The position numbers and the translations under genes are program-made. The notes beneath the pieces are model-generated. The model was not told where the DNA came from. It saw only the letters and a program-made list of their open reading frames with translations, and searched no databases. From the NCBI GenBank assembly GCA_029779695.1, contig JAKPAB010000352.1, forward strand, positions 1 to 54,068: a DNA stretch of 54,068 nucleotides, read 5' to 3'. Source of the stretch: Bacillota bacterium. GTDB lineage: Bacteria; Bacillota; Clostridia; Lachnospirales; Lachnospiraceae. Below, in pieces: positions 15,263 to 24,104 of the stretch; the stretch's first letter is position 1; each line of letters starts with the position of its first letter.

Positions 15263-15291
15263 CGTGCAGGTTCAAGTCCTGTTATCCGCAG
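15243..15291 (+). repeat. attR: 29-bp direct repeat within a tRNA-Leu 3' half
   Basis: 15263-15291 is identical to 4819-4847. The 20 nt before it (TTTAGGTTCTAGTGGGAGAC) also look like the anticodon loop, 3' anticodon stem and variable arm of a tRNA-Leu, but differ from the left tRNA after TTTAGGTTCTA. No 5' half is present, so this is not a gene. Confidence 0.85.
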
Positions 15292-15303
15292 ATTATAAAA
15301 AAG

Positions 15304-15330
15304 AGATGGGCTTTTAGTCCATCTTTTTTT
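15304..15330 (+). terminator. Terminator downstream of attR, probably the original tRNA-Leu terminator
   Basis: AGATGGGCT pairs with AGTCCATCT (one G:T) around a TTT loop, followed by a run of T. It lies 12 nt after the attR core, where the terminator of the uninterrupted tRNA gene would have been. Confidence 0.8.
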
Positions 15331-15394
15331 ATAAGAATCGGAGCGTTCTTTAACCTCAGGTTCAAGGTCTTCGCTCCGCTCCGGTCATTGCAAT

Positions 15395-15545
15395 TCTTTC
15401 CGATAACGCTGCGATCTCACTGAAATAATTCTGCCATCTGGTCTATTGAAAGCCAAACAGTATCATTGTTAAAGATAGCCTATACCTTCTTTAATCCGTC
15501 ATCCGTTGTGTACATGACGATATTCGTATTCGGTTTATCGTTCAA
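15395..15545 (-). pseudogene. Decayed N-terminal fragment of a RhuM-family protein
   Basis: The minus strand from 15545 translates as NDKPNTNIVMYTTDDGLKKV, stop, AIFNNDTVWLSIDQMAELFQ, stop, DRSVIGK. This is the N-terminus of the RhuM family (normally ...VWLSQxQMAELFxxDRSVIxKHI). Two in-frame stops, TAG then TGA, interrupt it, and similarity ends after the VIGK motif. The only initiator near the start is TTG and no ribosome site is convincing. RhuM genes occur in genomic islands and near type I restriction systems. Here only a remnant is left, just outside attR, so it belongs to the host side or to an older insertion. Confidence 0.75.
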
Positions 15546-15612
15546 TGGCTGTATATCCTATTTTAAAAACTTTATATCTAACGCCATACCTGTAGCGAAA
15601 TAAATAACTTCT

Positions 15613-17145
15613 TTAATACGTGGCCTTATAGACTGCTTCTATTTTATCAAATATGGCCGAGTCTACGCTGAGAGAATTCTGGTCATTATCACCACCGGAC
15701 AGGATACTCATATTTAGTCTAGATACACCTAACAATCTTTCCACAGGACTTGTGTTCCGATTCAAGTACTGTATCTTTTCCGAAGGGAAATAACTAACCT
15801 TTATGGTAAATCCACCATTTTTTATAACTATGTAGCTGTCAGTGAGCCCAAGCATTGCATTTTTCCCGGATATAATGTCATATATAAATACCAGCATTGT
15901 GATAAATGCTCCTGCTAGAACAGGGATCCACCAGTAATCTGAAGCCTCAGCAGTAATTATTTTCGATGCAATTACTGTTATCATATTCCAGATTATCAGA
16001 TTTTTGACTATCCTGTATATGAAAAATTTCTTGGGCATTCCGGCACTACTCTTGACCTCAAGCTTTGCCTCAGGCAGGATAATATCCATATATTGTTGTA
16101 ACGATTTATCCTTAACCGGAGGAATCATGATCTGGCCAAATGCCTCTTCTGCTTCTCCTCCTACATTAAGTATTCTGACATCAGTGTATTTGAAGATATT
16201 GCCAATAAACGAAGTCTCATAAATCATTCCGTTGATCTTATCCACAGGGATTGCATATTCCTTTTTGGTAAATAGGCCATAGGATAAAACCACCCTGTCT
16301 TCATCTCTACCTACCGTAAAATTAAAATATTTGAAAATATTTTTTGCAATGCCCCATACCATTCCGATAATTGCAAAAGCAGAAGTCAAAATAGCATATA
16401 TTCCAACGGACTCGGCAGTATTATTATTATTAGACGCACCGATACCAATAAAAATTGGAACCACTACTGCAGCAATCAAAATAATAAAAGATATAAATGG
16501 TATTTCCATAATTCCTGCCATTACAGATTGTGAAGAAGTCAGCCTAACGATTCTATCCTCTTCTATACCTTCCATTTCAGATACTACTGGTCTCGAAAAA
16601 TAATTTTTCTCGCCTGTAGCATTATCACCATGAGCAAAACTAACCGAGTCTCCTCTCTGAACTGCAATTATATTTTGCTTGAACTCATAGGCTTCTTTTT
16701 TACCCAGGACAATCGAAATATCTGTTTTAGAAGCTGTAGAAAGAGAGTTTGTATCGATCTTCACCTTGTAGGTTCCAATAAGCATTTCAAAAATATTCTG
16801 AACAAGATTCACATTGGAAATGGTAGAAATAGAAATATCATGCTCTTTTTTGTTAATGGTATCCACCTTATATATCAGGAGACCATCCTTTATACTGATA
16901 GTGGTTTTACGCCAGGCGAAAAATCGCAACAAAAGATAAAACAGACAGATCGCAATAACTGCAAATACAATGATAGGAGCCTTACCATTTATCATCTCAT
17001 CATTTTTACTTATATTCCTATAATTATTAAAAATCGTAACTGCAAAAAAAGCAAGCATTGCCCAGCTTTCCTCGAGAAGCTTGGACGGATGATTCCTCAG
17101 GACACCCATTTCTGTCCCAATTATGTTTTCATTATTCTCCGGCAT
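15613..17145 (-). CDS. PH-domain membrane protein, YdbT-like
   Basis: A 510-residue membrane protein with repeated bacterial PH (bPH_2, formerly DUF304) domains. Paired hydrophobic hairpins (~25-70, ~205-260, ~370-420) alternate with PH-like segments containing the family motifs KDGLLIYKVDTI..., GRDEDRVVLSYGLFTKKEYAIP and ...SYIVIKNGGFTIKVSYFPSEKIQYLNR. It overlaps the end of the YdbS-like gene by 14 nt. I chose ATG 17145, with GGAGG 9 nt upstream, over a longer reading to 17169 that has no site. In Bacillus the ydbST pair belongs to the SigW envelope-stress regulon and is linked to bacteriocin resistance; a similar envelope role is inferred here. Confidence 0.75.
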   Translation of the reverse strand: MPENNENIIGTEMGVLRNHPSKLLEESWAMLAFFAVTIFNNYRNISKNDEMINGKAPIIVFAVIAICLFYLLLRFFAWRKTTISIKDGLLIYKVDTINKKEHDISISTISNVNLVQNIFEMLIGTYKVKIDTNSLSTASKTDISIVLGKKEAYEFKQNIIAVQRGDSVSFAHGDNATGEKNYFSRPVVSEMEGIEEDRIVRLTSSQSVMAGIMEIPFISFIILIAAVVVPIFIGIGASNNNNTAESVGIYAILTSAFAIIGMVWGIAKNIFKYFNFTVGRDEDRVVLSYGLFTKKEYAIPVDKINGMIYETSFIGNIFKYTDVRILNVGGEAEEAFGQIMIPPVKDKSLQQYMDIILPEAKLEVKSSAGMPKKFFIYRIVKNLIIWNMITVIASKIITAEASDYWWIPVLAGAFITMLVFIYDIISGKNAMLGLTDSYIVIKNGGFTIKVSYFPSEKIQYLNRNTSPVERLLGVSRLNMSILSGGDNDQNSLSVDSAIFDKIEAVYKATY

Positions 17146-17683
17146 GATTATCGTCCTCCGGGGATTCATTTATATCATTTTTTGAAGTTGTATTTTCCGT
17201 TAGTTTATTCGCTTCTACTGAATCATTTCTGGCGTATTTATTGATCTTATTTTTCAAACTTTCAGCTATAGCCTCTGCCTTTTCAATCTCCAGATAACGA
17301 ATATCCACATCGCCTCCGGCAGTCGTCAGCTTAACTCTGGTAAGCCCGAACATCCTGTCAAAAAGGCCTGTTTCAAGAGATAATTTCTGCAATCTTTCTA
17401 TTGGGACTATTGTCTCAACTACCGTTAGAAAACCTTCTCTTTTTCTTATCTCATCCTTGTTAAATGCATATCTATACCAGACACTTCTGACGAATGGGGA
17501 AATAAGTGCATAGCCCCATGTCAATACTATTGCAGCAATGCAGAGGTATCTAACGATTGGAGACTTGAGATTCGTCAGGAACAACTTAAAAACTACAACA
17601 ATTATGATAGTTGTAATAATCGCTACAATCACTTCAAAAAGTAGCATAAGCCACTTAGCCTTGGGGTTGATCTTCTTGTACAT
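17132..17683 (-). CDS. PH-domain membrane protein, YdbS-like
   Basis: A 183-residue protein with two membrane helices (~10-60) followed by one bPH_2 domain: RYAFNKDEIRKREGFLTVVE, TIVPIERLQKLSLETGLFDR, GLTRVKLTTAGGDVDIRYLE. The C-terminus is polar. It is the first gene of a two-gene operon with the YdbT-like protein and is presumed to form a membrane complex with it. ATG 17683 has AAGGAG 7 nt upstream; an ATG at 17698 contains that ribosome site within its own coding sequence and is less likely. Confidence 0.75.
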   Translation of the reverse strand: MYKKINPKAKWLMLLFEVIVAIITTIIIVVVFKLFLTNLKSPIVRYLCIAAIVLTWGYALISPFVRSVWYRYAFNKDEIRKREGFLTVVETIVPIERLQKLSLETGLFDRMFGLTRVKLTTAGGDVDIRYLEIEKAEAIAESLKNKINKYARNDSVEANKLTENTTSKNDINESPEDDNHAGE

Positions 17684-17718
17684 ATAAAACTCCTTCATTA
17701 TTCATGTGCTGTCTGCAT

Positions 17719-17743
17719 AAAAAGGCGCCCTTTGGGGCGTCTT
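17719..17743 (-). terminator. Terminator after the patatin gene
   Basis: On the minus strand AAGACGCCC-CAAA-GGGCGCCTT (one mismatch) is followed by a T run. It ends 3 nt from the patatin stop and separates that gene from the ydbST-like pair. Confidence 0.75.
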
Positions 17744-17745
17744 AA

Positions 17746-18747
17746 TTATGAGTCTAAATATTTTTTCAATCTGTCGATACTTCTCTCTCCATCATGGTAT
17801 CCCAGCCAATACAGCCTTCCGAGTTTCTCCAGATTGGCCTCCATGGAATCAATTCTAGGTGAAATAGATGGGGCAATGACCATGACTCTTTTATCCTTTT
17901 CAAGTTCGATAAGCCTGTCACAAGTATTGTTGTATTCCTTGTCTGATGTGAGAAGATCATGTAAAAGGTCTGGATATTCCGCATATCTCTGGCTTAGTAG
18001 CCTTGCCTCTGTGGCCTTCATATCGGGATCTTTTCTGAATGTTCTCTCTCTGGTTCTCACGACGATTATTTTTTCATATCCTTGATTGATAGCCCATTCT
18101 ACAGGAATCGCCTCAGTACATCCACCATCCAGATATTTTTTTCCTTCAACCACAGCCATTGTTGAAACCAAAGGAAGTGTGGCAGAAGCCCGAACTGCCG
18201 AAAGCATATCAACTCCTGTGCCCTTTTCCAGATACGCGGGTTTTCCAGTCTCACAATCAGTTGCTACAGCGATAAGTTTCTGAGGTGATTCTTCAAATGC
18301 CTCTCTATCCAGTGGTTCATCCGGCGTATTATTGTTATCAAAAGCATACTTGAATCCAAATGGAGAGCCATTTTCTAGCATTGCTCTTAATCCAACATAT
18401 TCAGAATTAAATCTGTTTCGAAGGTTAAATCTGGCTCCACGTCCGATCTGACCTGCTACATACATATATCCAAACAGTGCACCGGCCGAAGTTCCTATTA
18501 CCGTATCAAAATTGATGTCATTTTTCATATATGCATCCAACACTCCGCCTGCATACATTCCGCGAAGCGAACCACCCTCAACTACGAGGCACCCCTTGGT
18601 GATCTTACTGGAATCCGCTCTTCCTACAGGGATCTCATCGATACGGGAATACTGAACAGCTTTTCTCTTCCTTCGTAAAAAATAGAGACCTGTGCCAGCT
18701 GCTGCTATCAGTCCATATTTTAATAATTTGTTTTCTTTATCTGACAT
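17746..18747 (-). CDS. Patatin-like phospholipase
   Basis: A 333-residue protein with an N-terminal membrane helix (KYGLIAAAGTGLYFL, ~9-24). The catalytic elements are all present: oxyanion-hole GGSLRG (~57), nucleophile GTSAG (~84-88) and the Asp of the DGG motif (KYLDGGCTEAIPVEW, ~209). These proteins are Ser-Asp dyad lipid acyl hydrolases of the RssA/YlbK group. The target lipid is not indicated. It is a single-gene unit with its own terminator. Confidence 0.9.
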   Translation of the reverse strand: MSDKENKLLKYGLIAAAGTGLYFLRRKRKAVQYSRIDEIPVGRADSSKITKGCLVVEGGSLRGMYAGGVLDAYMKNDINFDTVIGTSAGALFGYMYVAGQIGRGARFNLRNRFNSEYVGLRAMLENGSPFGFKYAFDNNNTPDEPLDREAFEESPQKLIAVATDCETGKPAYLEKGTGVDMLSAVRASATLPLVSTMAVVEGKKYLDGGCTEAIPVEWAINQGYEKIIVVRTRERTFRKDPDMKATEARLLSQRYAEYPDLLHDLLTSDKEYNNTCDRLIELEKDKRVMVIAPSISPRIDSMEANLEKLGRLYWLGYHDGERSIDRLKKYLDS

Positions 18748-19037
18748 ATTATATTTCTCTTTTTATTCATTCAAGATATTAGTTGCCGTATCCTCTATAT
18801 ATGGTGTCTGTTGGATCTGTAGCCATAAATCCAGAATACAGTTTCGCTCACTTTTTATCCATCTTCCCTTACATCTTTATACAACATATCCACATTAATG
18901 ACAAGTTTATCAAAAAAGCCCTATCGATTCAAATGAATCCATAAGGCTATCTTTCATTTATCTACTATCTAATATTGTCTATGGATTATCACCTTACAGT
19001 TCTATTAGAGGTATATTATAGTTCTATTAACGTTCTA
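18748..19037. other. Intergenic region with a terminator
   Basis: Apart from the terminator at 18912-18948 nothing convincing is seen. It must hold the promoter of the patatin gene, but no consensus stands out. Confidence 0.5.
18912..18948 (-). terminator. Terminator after the B3/B4-domain gene
   Basis: On the minus strand AGCCTTATgGATTC pairs with GAATCgATAGGGCT around a short loop, followed by six T. Confidence 0.8.
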
Positions 19038-19757
19038 TTACAGTTCTATCTCTGTTTTATCCTTGGTAAGGATAGCGCAAGCTGAAACCTCAGCTCCGAG
19101 ATACTTTACCATAAGCTTTGAAAGTTCATCCAATGCAGTCTGCAATTCGCCTACACGATCAGGTTCAACGCACTCCATCAGAATGACCTCATTCTTGGTG
19201 TCATCTGTAACTTCTGTCCTAACGCCGTCACGCCAGTTCCAACAACGGCATACAACTCCAGTATTATCGTAATAAGCCAGTTCTCCTGGAAGTGGTGGAT
19301 CCTGTTTATCTGAGCCGATCGGTAAGAAATCCTCTCCGCCCTTCATAACTCCCAGATTCATGCCACCATCCAACTTATCCCTATCCTCAACTCCAATGGG
19401 AAAAGCATGCTTCATAGATATTCCGTTTGTAATATCAACTGACGGAGCGATCGATCCAACCGGATTATCGTGAAGAACTCGTTTCAATAGATTCTCCATT
19501 GAACATCTGGCGCCCTTTTTTGTCGGGAATTTCTGATAAGCATCTCTCCATTCCGCTACAACCGGATTTTCCGAAATAGTGTCACTTAATAGAAACTTCT
19601 TGGATTCTTTAATGGCCTCCTTTAGAAATCCTTCTACCTCAGCTGCCTCGGAGTCAGAAAGTTCTTTGGACTCCTGAACATTGTTAAGGGACAGTATTCC
19701 AATTGCTGCATTTGGGAAAATATCCCAAAATTCTTTATCTGCTACAAACTTTGTCAT
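19038..19757 (-). CDS. B3/B4 tRNA-binding-domain protein
   Basis: A 239-residue protein matching the stand-alone B3/B4 domain of phenylalanyl-tRNA synthetase beta chain: EWRDAYQKFPTKKGARCSME, then VGSIAPSVDITNGISMKHAF and GELAYYDNTGVVCRCWNWRD. In PheT this domain edits Tyr-tRNA(Phe); the free-standing proteins are thought to act on aminoacyl-tRNAs or related compounds but are poorly characterised. Monocistronic, with a good terminator. ATG 19757 has GGGAGGAA upstream. Confidence 0.85.
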   Translation of the reverse strand: MTKFVADKEFWDIFPNAAIGILSLNNVQESKELSDSEAAEVEGFLKEAIKESKKFLLSDTISENPVVAEWRDAYQKFPTKKGARCSMENLLKRVLHDNPVGSIAPSVDITNGISMKHAFPIGVEDRDKLDGGMNLGVMKGGEDFLPIGSDKQDPPLPGELAYYDNTGVVCRCWNWRDGVRTEVTDDTKNEVILMECVEPDRVGELQTALDELSKLMVKYLGAEVSACAILTKDKTEIEL

Positions 19758-19839
19758 GTTGTTCCTCCCTTTATTTTCTTTTTCAACATTTCTATTTTAC
19801 TGTACTTCACTTGATTTATCCAGAGCATTCCATTTTCTA

Positions 19840-21720
19840 TCAATCTCCGGACTTAACTTTTTTCCAATAATCATTGTACATAATATCGGCCTTCTGACCA
19901 AGGTATGAATAAGTCTTGCAACGAGACAATGTAGCATCATCTGGGAACGCAACATCAGAGTTTTTAATCTTCGGATCCTTAATAAGCTGCTGGGCTTTTA
20001 GATTGGGCGTTGTATATGTGACATATTCAAAATTCTTAACTGCAATATCTTTCCTTGCCAGAAAATTAATCCACTTCTCTGCATTCGCTTTGTGACGGGC
20101 ATTCTTGGTTATGCACCATCCATCTATCCATACATTGGAGCCTTCCTTGGGAATAACGTATTCCAGATTGGGATTTTCTCTCTGGGTATATAACACTTCA
20201 CCAGAATATATGACGCCGAGAGCCGCCTCACCGCCTATCATCTTATCACGGACCTGATCCACTACATAAGCCTGAACCAATGGTTTCTGGTCAATCAGCT
20301 GATCTGCAGCTTTTTTTAATTCCTTGGGATCTGTAGAATTAATTGAATCCCCATCTTTGGCCAATGCTACCATAAATGCATCTCGAACCGAATCCTGCAT
20401 CAATATCTGGCCCTTATATTTCTTATCCCATAGAATATTCCATGAATCCACCGGCTCCTTGACCATAGTCTTATTATATAGGATGCCAACTGTTCCGCAG
20501 AAATTCGGGCAGGCATATTTATTTCCAGGGTCAAAATTCTGAGCTGCCTTCATATATTTAGGATCCATATTATTCTTGGCATTAGGCATCTTGTCCCATT
20601 CAAGAGTTTGAAGCATATCTTCCTTCTTCATCTTGGCTATCATATAATCAGAAGGACATATTACATCATAGGCAGCATTATCTGATGCAACCTTGGAATA
20701 CATTATCTCATTGGACTCGAACTCATCATAAACCACTTCGATCCCAGTTTCTTTTTCAAATTCCTTTACAACCGAAGGATCTATATATTCACCCCAATTA
20801 TACACATAGACCTGGTTCTTCTTGTACTGGAATACACCGCCGAACTTCATTCCCAGAAGTACTATAAGTACTGCAGCTGCCAGGACTGGAATAATTACGT
20901 TTTTATTCAGCCTTACCTTTTTCCCATAATTTGTAATTTTCTTTGCTGCCGCAGCATTGGCAATGGATCGCATAGTTCTAGATCCAAGTATTATGAAAAT
21001 AACAACTACAAAAATAATGGCAGAAAGTGCATATATCTCCGGCTGGATTCCCCTTTTAACCTCGTTATATATCTTGGTTGAAAGAGTATCAAATCCAGAA
21101 CCCTTGGTGAAATATGTGATGATAAAATCATCCAATGACATGGTAAATGCCATCATTGCACCGGATAGAACCGCCGGCATCAGATCCGGCAGCACTGATT
21201 TACGAAAAGCATAAAATGGCTCTGCTCCGAGATCAACCGCTGCTTCATAGACATTAGGATTGATCGTCTTCATTCGCGGCATGACACTTAGCATTACATA
21301 AGGTATATTAAACGTAATATGTGCAATAAGTACCGTCAAAAATCCCGTATTAAAATGCATCACTCTAAACAAAAGCATAAGAGAGATACCTGTTACAATA
21401 TCGGCATTGATCATAGGAATATTGGTTATCCCCATGATCACCATTCTGCTCTTTTTATGAAGACGCATAAGTGCTATGCATGTAACTGTTCCGATGATTG
21501 TAGCCACTATTGTAGATATAAGCGCTATTATAAATGTATTGGCTACAGCATTTATCACTTCCGAGTCAGAGGCTAGATTAACGTACCATTTCATGGTAAA
21601 ACCGCCCCACTTGGCCCTGGACTTTGAGTCATTAAATGATAGAACTATCATGGTAACAATAGGCAGGTACATAAATACCAGTATGATTCCCATGTAGATC
21701 TTCTCTATTCTTTTTTTCAT
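19840..21720 (-). CDS. potCD: Spermidine/putrescine ABC transporter permease PotC fused to binding protein PotD
   Basis: A 626-residue fusion. Residues ~1-265 are a PotC permease with six helices and the EAA loop (EAAVDLGAEPFYAFRKSVLP). A further membrane anchor (~275-300) leads into a PotD-type periplasmic-fold binding protein (~305-626), starting VYVYNWGEYIDPSVVKEFEK and ending DIMYNDYWKKVKSGD. The binding protein is therefore tethered to the permease instead of being a lipoprotein. It imports polyamines together with PotA and PotB. Its start overlaps the potB stop by 4 nt (ATGA). Such fusions occur in several Firmicutes. Confidence 0.95.
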   Translation of the reverse strand: MKKRIEKIYMGIILVFMYLPIVTMIVLSFNDSKSRAKWGGFTMKWYVNLASDSEVINAVANTFIIALISTIVATIIGTVTCIALMRLHKKSRMVIMGITNIPMINADIVTGISLMLLFRVMHFNTGFLTVLIAHITFNIPYVMLSVMPRMKTINPNVYEAAVDLGAEPFYAFRKSVLPDLMPAVLSGAMMAFTMSLDDFIITYFTKGSGFDTLSTKIYNEVKRGIQPEIYALSAIIFVVVIFIILGSRTMRSIANAAAAKKITNYGKKVRLNKNVIIPVLAAAVLIVLLGMKFGGVFQYKKNQVYVYNWGEYIDPSVVKEFEKETGIEVVYDEFESNEIMYSKVASDNAAYDVICPSDYMIAKMKKEDMLQTLEWDKMPNAKNNMDPKYMKAAQNFDPGNKYACPNFCGTVGILYNKTMVKEPVDSWNILWDKKYKGQILMQDSVRDAFMVALAKDGDSINSTDPKELKKAADQLIDQKPLVQAYVVDQVRDKMIGGEAALGVIYSGEVLYTQRENPNLEYVIPKEGSNVWIDGWCITKNARHKANAEKWINFLARKDIAVKNFEYVTYTTPNLKAQQLIKDPKIKNSDVAFPDDATLSRCKTYSYLGQKADIMYNDYWKKVKSGD

Positions 21721-22538
21721 GAGGCACCCTCTTCTCTATCAGAGATTGCCTGTATCACCATATTGATTATGATAAATATCATAAGCACCATCGAAAGTCC
21801 TGATCCCATGTTCCAGTCATATGACAATGTGAATTCCTGCTCGATAACATTTCCTATGAGAAGAATCTTCGATCCACCAAGCATTGTACTAATGGCAAAT
21901 GTAGTAAGTGCCGGGATAAAAACCATAGTTATCCCACTTATTATACCCGGTCTCGAAATAGGAAGGGTAACCTTGAAAAAGGTCTGAACCGAGTTTGCTC
22001 CCAGATCTCTTGCCGCATTGATAACGCTGTCATCAATTCTTGCCAGTGAATTATATATGGGCAATATCATAAAAGGCAGAAAATTATAGACCATGCCTAT
22101 TACTATGGCTCCAGGTGTATTGATAACATGAATATTGGGCAGACCCAAGAATGTTAGTATTCCATTAAAAACTCCTTTATTTTCCAAAAGAGTCATCCAT
22201 GCTAATGTTCTAAGCAAAAAATTCATCCACATAGGAAGTATAAAAAGTGCCATTATTATCCCTTGGCTGGATAGTTTGTTGGCAGCCAATATCATTCCAA
22301 GTGGATATGCCAATAAAAAACATATCACAGTGCTTATAAGTGCGAGAAGGAGTGCGAGAAGAAGTGCCTTCATATTTTCCGGTCTCGAAATCGCAGCAAC
22401 CTTTGATAATGTCAGTGCTCCGGTATTATCTGTCAAGCCGTACCATACGATCATTGCCAGTGGCACCAGTATAAATATCAGTGCCCATGCCAGGTACGGA
22501 GAAGCCAGAAGCCGGGATGTTTTTTTGTTTGTAACCAT
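21717..22538 (-). CDS. potB: Spermidine/putrescine ABC transporter permease
   Basis: A 273-residue inner-membrane permease with six predicted helices and the EAA-type motif NAARDLGANSVQTFFKVTLP (~180-200). It pairs with PotC to form the polyamine channel energised by PotA. GGGAGGAAT precedes ATG 22538, 57 nt after the potA stop, and its stop overlaps the potCD start. Confidence 0.95.
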   Translation of the reverse strand: MVTNKKTSRLLASPYLAWALIFILVPLAMIVWYGLTDNTGALTLSKVAAISRPENMKALLLALLLALISTVICFLLAYPLGMILAANKLSSQGIIMALFILPMWMNFLLRTLAWMTLLENKGVFNGILTFLGLPNIHVINTPGAIVIGMVYNFLPFMILPIYNSLARIDDSVINAARDLGANSVQTFFKVTLPISRPGIISGITMVFIPALTTFAISTMLGGSKILLIGNVIEQEFTLSYDWNMGSGLSMVLMIFIIINMVIQAISDREEGAS

Positions 22539-22595
22539 CTGTATTATTCCTCCCGAGATAATGACTGTTTACGGCGTAGCCGAAATCAACCATTC

Positions 22596-23669
22596 TTACA
22601 TTTCTGCTTCTATCGCTTCCTCATCTTCTGATGCCGGTTTGTTCATGACCTGAATATTAAAGGGATCTACCATTATATCTACTTCAGATCCTTCTTCCTT
22701 CATTCTCGTTGAATGAACAAGCCACTCAAATCCTCCTGCATCCACATCCATTTCATAATGAACGCCCTTAAATATCACATCCTTGACTATTCCTGTCAGA
22801 GTTCCGGTTCCCTTAGGTACGAGCTCCACATCCTCAGGTCGGATAACAATATCCACCGGTTTGTTATTGCCAAATCCCTTATCTACGCATGCGAAATGTG
22901 TACCAAGAATGTTTACAAGTTCATCATGGACCATTGTTGCCGGAATAATATTGCTATCACCGATAAAATCGGCTACAAAAGCGTTTTCCGGCTCATTATA
23001 TATTTTTTCAGGGGCACCTTCCTGTTGGATGTAACCCTGGTTCATTACCACAATGTGATCCGACATTGTAAGTGCTTCTTCTTGATCATGGGTTACATAG
23101 ACAAATGTAATTCCCAGCTCTTTTTTCAGTCTTATAAGCTCGTATTGCATGTCCTGTCGAAGTTTCAGATCCAGCGCCCCAAGCGGCTCGTCTAACAGCA
23201 AAACTTTCGGCTCATTTACAATAGCTCTTGCAATGGCAATTCTCTGCTGCTGACCACCTGAAAGAGAATCCGGCATACGATGTTCATAACCATCCAGGTT
23301 AACAAGCTTAAGAGCATACTTTATCTTATCTTTTATATATTGATCGCTTTTATTTTTGATTTTTAGGCCAAATGCGATATTTTCTGCAATGTCCATATGC
23401 GTAAAAAGGGCATACTTTTGAAAGACCGTGTTTAGCTGTCTCTTATTCGGTGCAAGATTTGTTATATCCTTGCCATCAAATATTATATTTCCTTTATCGG
23501 GGTTTTCGAATCCCCCTATGATTCGAAGTGTTGTGGTCTTACCGCATCCGGATGGACCTAAGATAGTTACAAATGAATTCTCATGGATACTAAGTTCCAT
23601 ATCATCGAGAATCATCTGATCACCGTAACTTTTTGAGATATGCTCAATTCTGATTAGTTCTCTTCCCAA
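22596..23669 (-). CDS. potA: Spermidine/putrescine ABC transporter ATPase
   Basis: A 357-residue ATPase: Walker A GPSGCGKTT (~38), Q-loop FQKYALF, signature LSGGQQQR (~138), Walker B VLLLDEPLGALD (~158) and H-loop THDQEEA, followed by a C-terminal TOBE domain (~270-345) with VDIVIRPEDVELVP. First gene of potA-potB-potCD. Translation most likely begins at TTG 23669, with GGAGG 9 nt upstream; the nearby ATG is in another frame and closes at once. Confidence 0.95.
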   Translation of the reverse strand: MGRELIRIEHISKSYGDQMILDDMELSIHENSFVTILGPSGCGKTTTLRIIGGFENPDKGNIIFDGKDITNLAPNKRQLNTVFQKYALFTHMDIAENIAFGLKIKNKSDQYIKDKIKYALKLVNLDGYEHRMPDSLSGGQQQRIAIARAIVNEPKVLLLDEPLGALDLKLRQDMQYELIRLKKELGITFVYVTHDQEEALTMSDHIVVMNQGYIQQEGAPEKIYNEPENAFVADFIGDSNIIPATMVHDELVNILGTHFACVDKGFGNNKPVDIVIRPEDVELVPKGTGTLTGIVKDVIFKGVHYEMDVDAGGFEWLVHSTRMKEEGSEVDIMVDPFNIQVMNKPASEDEEAIEAEM

Positions 23670-24104
23670 CTCATTATTCCTCCATACAGTTCCTATAGTA
23701 TAGGTTGGATTCCATATATTTATTTGGGGAATAATTTGGGATTATGTTGAAAATATATCCAAACCATATTAACGATCGGTTTGAACTTGTTTTAAGACCT
23801 ATAATGGTTCATAAACTATTGTTTTTTAAATCTTTTTTCTGCATAAAACGCAGTGTATCAACTTTTTCTTATTATTTTCCCCTATGGATTCATAGATATA
23901 CGCAACTCAATTATAATAACATATTAATTTGAGTTTGTATGCATTATTTCCTTCAATTTTTTTCATAACTTTTACTGTGTTTTTAAGCTCGAGGAAAAGT
24001 CTATAACAGGCGCACAATGGACTGTCATAGACTTTTATCTCTCATAAAATATGCTATCATAAACACTTAAAATGTTTGATGAATATTGATGTATTTTTGA
24101 TACT
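23670..24104. other. Intergenic region upstream of potA
   Basis: No gene is seen in these 435 nt. A possible minus-strand -10 (TATAAT, 23910-23915) without a good -35 would give a ~240-nt potA leader. A perfect palindrome CCTATA-G-TATAGG (23692-23704) lies just before the potA ribosome site and could be an operator. A hairpin at 23995-24036 is listed separately. I recognise no known riboswitch. Confidence 0.4.
23995..24036. terminator. Bidirectional terminator near the cytidylate-kinase-like gene
   Basis: AAAAGTCTAT pairs perfectly with ATAGACTTTT, with an inner CAG/CTG. It ends transcription leaving the gene at 24105 and isolates it from potA. Confidence 0.6.

Noticed and set aside
15243-15291. 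A second tRNA-Leu gene
   Set aside because: The 5' half (acceptor strand, D-arm, 5' anticodon stem) is absent; only the attachment-site half exists.
15395-15545. Functional RhuM gene
   Set aside because: Two in-frame stops, no C-terminal part and no convincing start.
23692-23704. CCTATAGTATAGG as the potA promoter -10
   Set aside because: No -35 at 16-18 nt, and transcription would begin inside the ribosome site; kept only as a possible operator.
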